Shown in pieces: positions 18,094 through 27,045 of a stretch of 64,000 nucleotides of DNA (position 1 is its first letter; every line of letters begins with the position of its first letter). The notes under the pieces are model-generated. The model worked only from the letters and a program-made list of their open reading frames with translations. It did no database searches and was not told the DNA's origin. Source of the DNA: Sphingobium sufflavum (GTDB taxonomy: Bacteria; Pseudomonadota; Alphaproteobacteria; Sphingomonadales; Sphingomonadaceae); NCBI RefSeq assembly GCF_021403115.1, contig NZ_JAJSSH010000001.1, forward strand, positions 62,001 through 126,000, written 5' to 3'. The translations under genes were made by a program, and so were the position numbers.

Positions 18094-19356
18094 ATGAGCG
18101 ACGCCATCGAAACCGCCGCCGATGCCCACACCCCCGCGGAGACGCCGGGCGCACGCGACCTCTTCTCCAAGTTCGACGCGCTCATCAACGAGCGTGAGGC
18201 GATATTGGCGGCGGGCGTGCGCGATCCGTTCGGCATCGTGATGGACGAGGTGAAGTCCCCCACCCTCGCGGTCATCAAGGGCAAGGACACGATCCTGCTC
18301 GGCACCTATAATTACATGGGCATGACCTTCGACCCGGACGTGGTGGCGGCGGGCAAGAAGGCGCTGGACGATTTCGGCGCGGGCACGACCGGCAGCCGCT
18401 GCCTCAACGGCACCTATCAGGGCCATATGGAGGTCGAGGACGCGCTGAAGGATTTCTATGGCACGTCGGGCGCCATGGTCTTCTCCACCGGGTACCAGGC
18501 CAATCTGGGCATGATCTCCACGTTGGCGGGCAAGGGCGACTATGTCATCCTCGACGCGGACAGCCATGCCTCCATCTATGATGGCTGTTTCCTGGGCGAT
18601 GCAGAAATCGTGCGATTCCGCCACAACAGCGTCGAGGATCTGGACAAGCGCCTCGGCCGCCTGCCCAAGGATGCGCAGAAGCTGGTGGTGCTGGAAGGCG
18701 TCTATTCCATGCTGGGCGATGTCGCGCCCCTGCCCGCCATGGTCGCGGCGGTGCGCAAGCATCCCAATTGCATGATCCTGGTGGACGAGGCGCATGGCAT
18801 GGGCTTTTTCGGCCCCAACGGTCGGGGCGTCTATGAGGAGCAGGGCGTCGAGGGCGATGTCGACTTCATCGTCGGCACCTTCTCCAAGAGCGTCGGCACG
18901 GTCGGCGGCTTCTGCGTCTCCAACCATCCGAAGTTCGAAGTGCTGCGCCTCGTCTGCCGTCCCTATGTCTTCACCGCATCGCTGCCGCCCAGCGTGGTGG
19001 CGACCGCCGCTACCTCCATCCGCAAGCTGATGGGCGCGGGCGAGAAGCGGGCGCGGCTGTGGCGCAACAGCAAGACCCTGCATGGCGGCTTGCGCGAACT
19101 GGGCTTCACGCTGGGCACGGAAACGCCGCAGTCGGCGATCATCGCCGTCATCCTGACCGACCAGACGCAGGCCATCGGCATGTGGCAGGCGCTGCTGGAA
19201 CTGGGCCTGTACGTCAACATGGCGCGTCCCCCTGCGACTCCGGCGGGAACTTTCCTGCTGCGCTGCTCATTGTGCGCGGAACATTCGGAAGAGCAGGTCG
19301 GCCAGATTTTGGGCATTTTCGCTGCGGCAGGCCGTGCCGTCGGCGTGATTGTGTAA
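18094..19356 (+). CDS. spt: Serine palmitoyltransferase
   Basis: PLP-dependent alpha-oxoamine synthase condensing L-serine with a long-chain acyl thioester to 3-ketodihydrosphingosine, the committed step of sphingolipid synthesis. Length 420, identical to the Sphingomonas paucimobilis enzyme. Key residues are in the same positions: His159 (stacks on PLP), Asp231 and His234 in LVDEAHGMGF, Lys265 in GTFSKSVG, Arg378 in NMARPP and Arg390. Cytoplasmic and homodimeric by analogy, with no membrane anchor. Start at 18094 (MSDAIE) rather than the in-frame ATG at 18055 inside the ACP gene. Confidence 0.95.
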   Translation: MSDAIETAADAHTPAETPGARDLFSKFDALINEREAILAAGVRDPFGIVMDEVKSPTLAVIKGKDTILLGTYNYMGMTFDPDVVAAGKKALDDFGAGTTGSRCLNGTYQGHMEVEDALKDFYGTSGAMVFSTGYQANLGMISTLAGKGDYVILDADSHASIYDGCFLGDAEIVRFRHNSVEDLDKRLGRLPKDAQKLVVLEGVYSMLGDVAPLPAMVAAVRKHPNCMILVDEAHGMGFFGPNGRGVYEEQGVEGDVDFIVGTFSKSVGTVGGFCVSNHPKFEVLRLVCRPYVFTASLPPSVVATAATSIRKLMGAGEKRARLWRNSKTLHGGLRELGFTLGTETPQSAIIAVILTDQTQAIGMWQALLELGLYVNMARPPATPAGTFLLRCSLCAEHSEEQVGQILGIFAAAGRAVGVIV

Positions 19357-19428
19357 ATTCGGGACGATTTGCAGCGTCATTTGGAAACCGATCTTTCCCC
19401 GGCATGGGCATTGGGTTAATACCGGCGC

Positions 19429-21507
19429 ATGCTGGGGTTAACCCAAAGCCAAGAAAAAGGGTCGGACGACACCATCGACGATCTGCCGCAATGGCGCCGG
19501 GTGATTCCGGTGGCGCTCGGCCTGTGCCTGGCATTTGCCCTCGCGCTGCTGTTCGTGCTGGCCAATCGCGCCGCCGACGACCGGGAGGATGCGCTGGGCA
19601 ACCAGCGGCGCAGCTATGAAGTCATCGCCATCGCCCGCAACCTGGAAGGCACGGTGGCGCGCGCCGAATCCCTGCTCGCGCGCTATGTCGTCAGCGTCGA
19701 CGCCAAGGACGGGCAACGGTATAGCGACCAGTGGCGGCTGGCGGGAACGCTGATCGAAAATCTGCGTCGTTCGTCCCGCGACGACCCGGACAAGCTGCGC
19801 TACATCGGCCTGCTGCGCGACAGCTATGCCGCGCGCGGCAAGACTCTGAACGATATTGCGCTGCGCACCACCTATGACCAGCGGCTCGGTGCGCTGGGCC
19901 GGCTGTACGAGGCGAACCGGACGCGCGACGCCGACCGCATCCAGCGCATCCTGACCGTCATCATCGGCCATGAGATGAAGCGGCTGAACGAACGCAGCAC
20001 GCTGCTCGACCGGTCGACGATGCGCGCGGACCGGCTGGCGGGCAGCTATGGGCTGGTCGGTGTCGTACTGCTGGTCGCGGCGCTGGTCGCGCTGTGGGTC
20101 GCCAACAGCGCCTTTACCGAGCGGCGCTATGCCCGGCGGCTGGCCGATTCGGAGGCGCGACGGGTCGATCATCTCGAACTGGCGGTGCAGAATCGCACGC
20201 GCGAACTGGAGGTGGCGAACGGCCGCCTGCGCACGGAGATGGAGGAACGCGCCCAGGCCGAGGAAAGCCTGCGCCAGTTGCACAAGATGGAAGCGGTGGG
20301 CCAGCTCACCGGCGGCATCGCGCATGATTTCAACAATATGCTGGCGGTGGTGATCGGCGGGCTGGAACTGGCGCGACGGCGGATCAGCGGCCGGGGCGAC
20401 ACCGGCGGCGCGACGACCAATGTGGGGACGAGCGGCGTGGGGACGGGCGGCAAGAGCGAGCATGGCCGCGACACCGACGACGCCGTGCGCCATATCGACA
20501 ATGCCATGGAAGGCGCGAACCGCGCCGCATCGCTGACCCGGCGGCTGCTCGCCTTTGCGCGCGCCGAACCGCTGCTGCCCGCAGAGGTGGACGCCAACCA
20601 GATGATCCAGGGCATGTCCGAACTGATCGACCGGACCATCGGCGACCAGATCCACATCGTCATGGAGCCGGGGGCCGAGGACTGGCGGTTGTGGGCCGAC
20701 CGGCACCAGCTGGAGAATGCGCTGCTCAACCTGTGCGTCAACGCGCGCGATGCGATGGACGGCAAGGGCACCATCACCCTGTCGAGCGGGCAGGTGACCT
20801 TGCGACCCGGCGAAATCAACGACTGCCCCGGCGGCGATTATGTGCGCCTGTCGGTGCGCGACACCGGCCATGGCATGACGCCGGACGTCCTCTCCCGCGT
20901 GTTCGAACCCTTTTTCACCACCAAGCCGGTGGGCAAGGGCACCGGACTGGGACTGAGCCAGGTGTTCGGCTATATCGGCAGTTGCGGCGGCGAAATCCGC
21001 ATCCTGTCGAAGCCGGAACAGGGGACGGAGGTGCAGATCTTCCTGCCCCGCAGCCAGCGCAGCGGCGAACGGGAAGCCTCCCGTCTGCTGACCGAGGCCG
21101 CGATGGCCCCCGCCGCGCCGCGCCGGTCGGTGTTCGTGGTGGAGGACGACCCGCGCGTGCTGGCCGCCACGGTCGCCGCGCTGGAGGAACTGGGTCATCA
21201 CAGCGTCAGTTGCGACCATCCCGCGCAGGCCGCCGACCTGCTGGCCCAATATCCCGGCACCGACATCATCCTGACCGACGTGCAGATGCCGGAAATGACC
21301 GGGCCGGAGATGATCGCCCAGATGCGGGCCCGGGGCATCGCGCTGCCCGTCCTGTTCGTCACTGGCTTTGCGGGCGACGATGCGGAGGCCGGGCTGCTGG
21401 ACAATGAGCATGTGCTGCGCAAGCCCTTCACCCTCGCCCAGCTGGACCGCAAGATCGCCGAGGCATCCAGCGCGCCCGCGAGGGGCCATAAGGAAGCGGC
21501 CGCCTGA
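19429..21507 (+). CDS. Orphan hybrid sensor histidine kinase with CHASE3-like sensor
   Basis: 692-residue inner-membrane kinase. TM1 is about residues 25-46 and TM2 207-226; the periplasmic loop between them (about 160 residues, helical) resembles CHASE3. A coiled coil (250-285) leads to the kinase: H-box with His299 in GGIAHDFNNML, N-box in LENALLNLCVNARDAM, DTGHGM and GTGLGLS. A C-terminal receiver has its phospho-acceptor Asp617 in TDVQMPEMTG. A Gly/Thr-rich stretch at 321-346 interrupts the dimerisation helices. No response regulator is adjacent. Its position between spt and lptF suggests envelope or sphingolipid control, which is inference. Confidence 0.85.
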   Translation: MLGLTQSQEKGSDDTIDDLPQWRRVIPVALGLCLAFALALLFVLANRAADDREDALGNQRRSYEVIAIARNLEGTVARAESLLARYVVSVDAKDGQRYSDQWRLAGTLIENLRRSSRDDPDKLRYIGLLRDSYAARGKTLNDIALRTTYDQRLGALGRLYEANRTRDADRIQRILTVIIGHEMKRLNERSTLLDRSTMRADRLAGSYGLVGVVLLVAALVALWVANSAFTERRYARRLADSEARRVDHLELAVQNRTRELEVANGRLRTEMEERAQAEESLRQLHKMEAVGQLTGGIAHDFNNMLAVVIGGLELARRRISGRGDTGGATTNVGTSGVGTGGKSEHGRDTDDAVRHIDNAMEGANRAASLTRRLLAFARAEPLLPAEVDANQMIQGMSELIDRTIGDQIHIVMEPGAEDWRLWADRHQLENALLNLCVNARDAMDGKGTITLSSGQVTLRPGEINDCPGGDYVRLSVRDTGHGMTPDVLSRVFEPFFTTKPVGKGTGLGLSQVFGYIGSCGGEIRILSKPEQGTEVQIFLPRSQRSGEREASRLLTEAAMAPAAPRRSVFVVEDDPRVLAATVAALEELGHHSVSCDHPAQAADLLAQYPGTDIILTDVQMPEMTGPEMIAQMRARGIALPVLFVTGFAGDDAEAGLLDNEHVLRKPFTLAQLDRKIAEASSAPARGHKEAAA

Positions 21508-21732
21508 CCCGTGCCTCCGCCGCCCCGTGTGGTGACGGTTGTCGGGAATGGACCGGATGGATGATGCGATGGGCGGAGGCTCGCGAATCCTTGATCCTTG
21601 CGTGTCGGCGCATTTTCCGCATGACCTTGCCCCAGTCGGGCGCTAGACCCCGGCCATGACGCGCGTTGGCGACCATCGGACAAGCGGGGCGAGCAGCCCG
21701 GCAATGGAGCGACGCCGGACGGGAGGCCCCTG

Positions 21733-22932
21733 TTGACCGCCATCGACCGCTATATGCTGCGCCTGATCGCGGTGCCCCTGTTCGGCAGCCTGCTGATCTC
21801 CGCCATGCTGCTGGTGCTGGACCGCATGCGCCGCTTGTTCGACTTTGTCGCAACGGAGGGCGGGCCGGTCAGCGCGGTGTGGCGGATGCTGGCCAACCTG
21901 CTGCCCGAATATCTGGGTCTGGGCATCCCCATCGGCCTGATGCTGGGCGTGCTGCTGGCGTTTCGCAAGATCGCCTTGTCGTCGGAACTGGACGTGTTTC
22001 GCGCCGTCGGCCTCAGCTATGGCCGCTTGCTGCGCGTGCCCTATATGTACACCATCCTGCTGGCGGTGCTGAACCTGGGCATCGTCGGCTTCCTCCAGCC
22101 CTATAGCCGCTACGCCTATGAGGGGCTGCGCTTCGAACTGCGCACCGGCGCGCTGGGTGCGTCGATCAAGGTCGGCGAGTTCACCCGGCTGGGCGAGGGC
22201 ATGACCATCCGCATCGAGAATAGCGCGGAGGAGGGCCGGCGCCTGTCGGGCATCTTCGCCCGTGTCGCGACGCAGGATGGCAAATCGCTGGCGGTGACCG
22301 CGTCGCGCGGGCAGTTTCTGGCGACGGACGATCCCGACACCATCATCCTGCGCCTGTCGGACGGCCTGCTGATCCAGAACGCGCCCGGCTATCGCTCGCC
22401 GCGCACGCTCAGCTTCTCCAGCCACGACCTGCCGATCGAACTGCCCAAGATCGACAATTTCCGCACCCGCGGCGACGGCGACCAGGAACTGACCCTGCCC
22501 GAACTGTTTCGCGAAGGCATGCGGGCCGGGGCGAGCCAGGAGGACCGCAACCTGGCCTGGTCCAATTTCCATTATCGCATCGTGGAAGTGGCGATGATGT
22601 TCCTGCTGCCGCTGGCGGCCATCGCCTTTGCCATACCGCCCAAGCGCTCCACATCCGCGCTGGGCGTGTTCCTGTCCATCGTGATGATCGTGACCTATCA
22701 CAAGATCAACCAATATGGGCAGTCGGTCGGCGCGCTGGGCATCGTCAACCCGATCCTGGCGCTGTGGGGACCGTTCCTGATCTTCGGCGGCCTGATCCTG
22801 TGGATGTACCATATCACCGCCCATGTGCCCGGCGGCCAGCCGATCGGCGCGCTGGAACGGCAATTCTCCAAGCTGCTCGGTGTCTTCCTGCGCCTGTTCC
22901 GGGGCAGGCGGCGCGCGGTTGGGACGGAATAG
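21733..22932 (+). CDS. lptF: LPS export permease LptF (probable sphingolipid transporter here)
   Basis: 399-residue inner-membrane permease of the YjgP/YjgQ family. There are three N-terminal and three C-terminal membrane helices around a periplasmic beta-jellyroll (about residues 125-270). Family features: LDRMRRLFDFV near TM1, GLGIPIGLMLGVLLAFRKIA, and the C-terminal FHYRIVEVAMMFLLPLAAIAFA. LptF and LptG with ATPase LptB extract lipid from the inner membrane and feed the Lpt bridge. Start is TTG at 21733 with GGGAGG upstream; an ATG at 21754 is an alternative. Followed by lptG after 12 bases. Confidence 0.9.
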   Translation: MTAIDRYMLRLIAVPLFGSLLISAMLLVLDRMRRLFDFVATEGGPVSAVWRMLANLLPEYLGLGIPIGLMLGVLLAFRKIALSSELDVFRAVGLSYGRLLRVPYMYTILLAVLNLGIVGFLQPYSRYAYEGLRFELRTGALGASIKVGEFTRLGEGMTIRIENSAEEGRRLSGIFARVATQDGKSLAVTASRGQFLATDDPDTIILRLSDGLLIQNAPGYRSPRTLSFSSHDLPIELPKIDNFRTRGDGDQELTLPELFREGMRAGASQEDRNLAWSNFHYRIVEVAMMFLLPLAAIAFAIPPKRSTSALGVFLSIVMIVTYHKINQYGQSVGALGIVNPILALWGPFLIFGGLILWMYHITAHVPGGQPIGALERQFSKLLGVFLRLFRGRRRAVGTE

Positions 22933-22944
22933 GGGCTTTCGGTC

Positions 22945-24039
22945 ATGCAGTTCAGCTTCTTTCCCTCGCGCGGCCTTGCCATCTACATGGGCAAGACATT
23001 CCTGACCCGCTGCGTCGCCATGCTGGCCATGCTGGTGCTGGTGCTCCAGATCCTCGACCTGCTGAGCGAGGCGGGGCATGTGCTGGCCCATCCCGGCAAT
23101 GGCGAGGCGGAGCTGTGGCGCTATGTCTCGCTGCGCGTGCCGCAGATCATCCAGACCTTCCTGCCCTTTGCGGTGTTGCTGGGCACGCTCATCACCCTGA
23201 CCGCGCTGAACGCCAACAGCGAGGTGATCTCGATGAAGGCGGCGGGCCTGTCCGCGCACCAGATACTGGCGCCGCTGGTGCTGGTGTCGGCGGCCATCGC
23301 GGTCATCAGCTTCACCTTCAACGAGCGGATCGTGGTCCGTTCCGTCGCCGCGCTGGAGGCATGGGAGGCGGCGGGTTTCGGCACGGTGCCGCCGGACAGC
23401 GGGGTGAAATCCAACGTCTGGGTCCGGGACGGCGACGACCTGTTCCACGCCGATTTCATCGCGGGCCGGGGCAATGCGGTCACGCTGCGCAACATCACCA
23501 TCTATGACCGGGCGGGCGGCAATCTGGTCGCGACGATGCAGGCGCCGCGCGGGCGGCGGGACGGCAATGCCTGGCGGCTGGAGGATGCGCGGCGGTTCGA
23601 CGTGGCGCGCGGCAAGGTGGAGCGACTGGGCAGCGTGCTGGTCGCGCCCGACATCCGCCCCGACCAGTTCACCCTGGCCAGCGTCGAGCCAGAAAGCCTG
23701 TCCTATTGGGAACTCGGCCCCGCCATCGCCGAGTTGAAGGCCGCTGGTCGCCCCACCGCCGCGCTGGAGGCCGCGCAATGGCACAAGATCGCCGGGCCTT
23801 TGTCGGCGGTGCTGATGCCGCTGCTGGGCGCGGTGGCGGCGTTCGGCGTCGCCCGGTCGGGCAAGCTGTTCGTACGCGCGGTAATCGGCATGGCATTGGG
23901 CTTCGGATTTTTCGTCGCGGATAATTTCGCGCTGGCGATGGGCGATCTGGGGGCCTACCCGCCGTTCCTGGCCGCGTGGGCGCCGTTCCTGCTGTTCCTG
24001 CTGGTCGGTGAGACGGTGCTGGTGCAGACCGAGGAATAG
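22945..24039 (+). CDS. lptG: LPS export permease LptG (probable sphingolipid transporter here)
   Basis: 364-residue partner of LptF with the same fold. TM1 region IYMGKTFLTRCVAMLAMLVL, then DLLSEAGHV and LPQIIQTFLPFAVLLGTLITL-like helices, a periplasmic domain at about 100-260 and closing helices GPLSAVLMPLLGAVAAFGV onwards. Known function in LPS bacteria: half of the LptB2FG transporter. Here it is encoded with sphingolipid genes in an organism group that lacks LPS, so its cargo is probably glycosphingolipid (inference). It is co-transcribed with lptF. Confidence 0.9.
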   Translation: MQFSFFPSRGLAIYMGKTFLTRCVAMLAMLVLVLQILDLLSEAGHVLAHPGNGEAELWRYVSLRVPQIIQTFLPFAVLLGTLITLTALNANSEVISMKAAGLSAHQILAPLVLVSAAIAVISFTFNERIVVRSVAALEAWEAAGFGTVPPDSGVKSNVWVRDGDDLFHADFIAGRGNAVTLRNITIYDRAGGNLVATMQAPRGRRDGNAWRLEDARRFDVARGKVERLGSVLVAPDIRPDQFTLASVEPESLSYWELGPAIAELKAAGRPTAALEAAQWHKIAGPLSAVLMPLLGAVAAFGVARSGKLFVRAVIGMALGFGFFVADNFALAMGDLGAYPPFLAAWAPFLLFLLVGETVLVQTEE

Positions 24040-24096
24040 GCGGAGTCTGCCGACACAGGAGCCGCCTTTACCGGGATGGCGATAGAGAGACCCACA

Positions 24097-24172
24097 ACCC
24101 GGACCTGATCCGGGTGATTCCTTCAAACAATTGAACAGCACAATCCCGCACCCGATCCGGGATGACGGAGAA
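24097..24172. repeat. Pair of CCCGG-type palindromic repeats after lptG
   Basis: ACCCGGA (24097-24103) pairs with TCCGGGT (24109-24115) across a five-base loop. A second, similar unit with CCGATCCGGGATGACGG follows near 24150-24172. Both resemble the unit at 10831-10853. They lie between the convergent lptG and desaturase genes and may act as a bidirectional terminator or REP-like repeat. Confidence 0.55.
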
Positions 24173-24185
24173 TCGTCCCGCCCGA

Positions 24186-25307
24186 TCAGGCCGACGGCTG
24201 CTCCGCCACCTGTGCCGCGGGGCGAACGCCCATCGTGCTGCGCGCCAGTCGCGCCACCAGCGGGAAGAGGCCACCATGGTTCGCCGGGTGATAGGAGGAT
24301 TCCGGTCCCAGAGTCGTCGACAGGCGGCGGTGCGCGGCGGGGAGGGCGTGATAGGGGACGCTGGGCAGCAGGTGGTGCAACGCATGATAGCGCAGGCCGA
24401 CCGGCGCCCACAGTTCGGGCAGCAGGCCGGGCGGCGGCACGTTGACCGAGTCCAGATATTGCTCCGTCACGCTGATCGCATCGCCGTCATTCTCCCACAG
24501 ATGCGCGACGAGAGTGCGCACCTGGTTCAGCACCATCACGCCCGACTGCACAGCCAGGATGATGAGGAAAGCGCGCAGCGGCAGGATGCCGGTCGCGACC
24601 ATGGCCAGCAGGGCGATGGCGAAAAGGCTGCACGCGGCCTCCTGCGCCAGCCAGATGCGACGAAACGCCCCCTCCGGCGCGCGACGGCGATAGGCGGGGT
24701 TGATCGACATGGCGGAGAAGGAGGCGATATTCTTTGCCCGAACCGCCGGAATGACGAGGCCGAGCGGCGTCAGCACCGCGAACCGGAACAGCACGCCGAT
24801 GGGCGCCAGCGCGGAGATGAGCACGAACAGCGGCAACGTCCACGGCTTCATCAACGCTAGCGGCAGATATTCCGGGTCTTGTGCCGTGCCATAGCGGGTG
24901 CGGGCGTGATGCTGCGTATGGACATTCTCATACAGGAAGGACGGCACCAGCATCGGCACGCCGACCAGCGCGTTCCAGCCGAAGCGGAAGCCGGGCAGGT
25001 CGCTATGCTTGATATGGGTCAGTTCATGGATGAAGCTGCCCGCGCGATACAGCGCCAGCACCGCCACAAGGGCGCAGGCCAGCGCCGCCCATGGCGCGGC
25101 GATCAGGATCGCGCCTGCCAGCGCCGCATAGCCCAGCACCGCCGAACCGACCATGTCGGCCCAGTAGATGGCGGGATCGGGACGACCAAGGTCGCGCGTC
25201 AGTTCCACCGCGGCGCGCAGCATGGCGTCGTCGTCGCGCTTGGCCGCCCGCCGTGGCGGGTTGGCGGCGGTCTGGATTGGTTCGGATATGCCCATGATGT
25301 CAGCCAT
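24186..25307 (-). CDS. Membrane fatty acid desaturase
   Basis: 373-residue integral-membrane di-iron desaturase or hydroxylase. Three histidine boxes are seen: HELTH (94-98, followed by IKH), HTQHH (130-134) and HALHH (308-312). Hydrophobic segments lie at about 52-88, 112-126, 158-185 and 225-262. Substrate unknown. Because it is encoded between lptG and the putative ceramide N-acyltransferase, desaturation or hydroxylation of sphingoid bases or amide-linked acyl chains is a reasonable guess; ordinary acyl-lipid desaturation is the alternative. ATG at 25307, with a second candidate at 25295. Confidence 0.83.
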   Translation of the reverse strand: MADIMGISEPIQTAANPPRRAAKRDDDAMLRAAVELTRDLGRPDPAIYWADMVGSAVLGYAALAGAILIAAPWAALACALVAVLALYRAGSFIHELTHIKHSDLPGFRFGWNALVGVPMLVPSFLYENVHTQHHARTRYGTAQDPEYLPLALMKPWTLPLFVLISALAPIGVLFRFAVLTPLGLVIPAVRAKNIASFSAMSINPAYRRRAPEGAFRRIWLAQEAACSLFAIALLAMVATGILPLRAFLIILAVQSGVMVLNQVRTLVAHLWENDGDAISVTEQYLDSVNVPPPGLLPELWAPVGLRYHALHHLLPSVPYHALPAAHRRLSTTLGPESSYHPANHGGLFPLVARLARSTMGVRPAAQVAEQPSA

Positions 25308-25403
25308 ACCCCCAGATAGTGGCCATATCGTGGCGTTGCCACCCCCGGATGACCACAGCTTGACAGGCGGCCTCTGATTCTGGTCCGCTATGTCTCGCCC
25401 GCC

Positions 25404-25676
25404 CTATTTCTCGCCGAGCGCCGCGTCGATCATGAAGCGCCAGGTGTTGGCCGCGTCGCTTTCCAGCGCGATGCCCGCCTCCGCCGGATTGACGTGCCGG
25501 ATGATTTCGGCCCCGGCCTCCTTCATCCGCTGGTCGGGGTCGCGCAGGGACGCGATCATCGCCCGCGCCGCATCCCGGTATATTTTCCGCAGCGGTTCGC
25601 AGTCGGGATCGGTCCACTCCCATTCGGGTTGGGCGGATGCATGCATGGCCTGTGCGGCGCGTTCGATCGGGGTCAT
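25404..25676 (-). CDS. Small conserved-looking protein of unknown function
   Basis: 90-residue cytoplasmic protein starting MTPIERAAQAMHASAQPEW. It is acidic and helical, with IYRDAARAMIASLRDPDQRM and a C-terminal FMIDAALGEK. No signal peptide, membrane segment or known catalytic motif. The ATG at 25676 is chosen over 25880, which adds 68 Arg/Ser-rich residues overlapping the divergent promoter region. It lies upstream of the desaturase, same strand. I do not recognise a function. Confidence 0.6.
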   Translation of the reverse strand: MTPIERAAQAMHASAQPEWEWTDPDCEPLRKIYRDAARAMIASLRDPDQRMKEAGAEIIRHVNPAEAGIALESDAANTWRFMIDAALGEK

Positions 25677-25852
25677 GCCCCCGCATACCGTCCCCGGCCG
25701 GGGGATTACAGCGCAAAGAGCGGGCGCGGCGTCATCGAGCGCCCCGCCGCGGTTTGAGAAGGCCCGCCGGAGACGGTCCACTGGAGACACCCCGCTTGAG
25801 ATGCCCCCGCTTGACAAGGGCGCGCGCCGCCGCGCACTGAACCCGCGCAGCT

Positions 25853-27034
25853 GTGAAAGAGAAAGTCGGACCCTTGGCACATCAGGACATCATCGTCTCC
25901 CCGGTCGAGGGCAAGGCCGACCTGGAGCGTTTCATCGATTTCGCCTGGGAAGCCTATAAGGGCGATCCCAACTGGGTGCCCCCGCTCAAGATGGACGTGC
26001 GCGGCATATTGATGAAGGAGAAGAACCCCTTCTTCGAACATGCCGACGTGCAATATTTCCTGGCCCGCACGGGGGGCAGGATCACCGGCCGGATCAGCGC
26101 CCATATCGACCGGCTGGCGACGTCCATGCCGGCGGAGCAAGGCTTCGGGCCGGGCACGGGAAACTGGGGCCTGTTCGACGCGACCGACCCGGTCAGCGCC
26201 GCCGCCCTGATCGCCGCCGCCGAGGACTGGCTGCGCGCGCGCGGCGTCACCCGCGCCATCGGCCCCATGTCGCTGTCCATCTGGGAGGAGCCGGGCCTGC
26301 TCATCTCCGGCTTCGACCATCCGCCTACCTATATGATGGGCCATCATCGCCCCGAATATCGCGGCTGGATCGAGGCGGCGGGCTATCGCCCGGTCAAGCA
26401 GCTCAACACCTATGACCTCGACATCACCAAACCGTTCCCCAAGCTGATCGAACGGGTCATCGAATCCGGCTTCAAGAATCCGCGCATCCGCATCCGCGAC
26501 GTGGACAAGAGCAAGTTCGACGCGGAAGCGGCGATCATCCTGGCGATCCTGAACGACGCCTGGGGCCGCAACTGGGGCTTCGTGCCGATCACCGACCGGG
26601 AAGTCGCCCATTTCGGCAAGCAGTTGAAGCCCATCGTCTATGAAGACCTCATCCGCATCGCCGAACTGGACGGCGAGCCGGTCGCCTTCATGATGACGCT
26701 GCCCGACCTGAACGAGAAGATCGTGTCGTTCAACGGCAACCTCTTCCCGTTCAACATCGCCAAGCTGATGTGGTGGCTGCGCAAGCCCAAGGTGAAGACG
26801 ATGCGCGTACCCCTGATGGGCGTGCTGCAACGGTTGCAGAGCAGCCGCATGGCCAGCCAGCTCGCCTTCATGCTGATCGAGACGATCCGGCGGACATCGG
26901 TGGCGAAATATGGCGCGACGCGCAGCGAGATCGGTTGGATTCTCGACGATAATCAGGGGATGAACGCCATCGCCAACGCCATCGATAGCCAGGTCAACAA
27001 AAGCTATCTGATCTACGACCGGGTGATCGGCTGA
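25853..27034 (+). CDS. YghO-type N-acyltransferase, candidate bacterial ceramide synthase
   Basis: 393-residue protein of the acyl-CoA N-acyltransferase superfamily. The N-terminal signature is YKGDPNWVPPL, EKNPFFEHADVQYFLAR and TGRISAHID; GPMSLSIWEEPGLLI and GWIEAAGYRPVKQL follow. The C-terminal half repeats a GNAT-like fold ending SYLIYDRVIG. Bacterial ceramide synthase of Caulobacter belongs to this superfamily and is encoded near spt; this gene is 6.5 kb downstream of spt in a lipid neighbourhood. N-acylation of the sphingoid base is therefore proposed (inference). The start is GTG at 25853; a TTG at 25874 (MAHQD) is possible and better placed after AAAGAGAAAG. Confidence 0.65.
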   Translation: MKEKVGPLAHQDIIVSPVEGKADLERFIDFAWEAYKGDPNWVPPLKMDVRGILMKEKNPFFEHADVQYFLARTGGRITGRISAHIDRLATSMPAEQGFGPGTGNWGLFDATDPVSAAALIAAAEDWLRARGVTRAIGPMSLSIWEEPGLLISGFDHPPTYMMGHHRPEYRGWIEAAGYRPVKQLNTYDLDITKPFPKLIERVIESGFKNPRIRIRDVDKSKFDAEAAIILAILNDAWGRNWGFVPITDREVAHFGKQLKPIVYEDLIRIAELDGEPVAFMMTLPDLNEKIVSFNGNLFPFNIAKLMWWLRKPKVKTMRVPLMGVLQRLQSSRMASQLAFMLIETIRRTSVAKYGATRSEIGWILDDNQGMNAIANAIDSQVNKSYLIYDRVIG

Positions 27035-27045
27035 TCCATGGGCCG

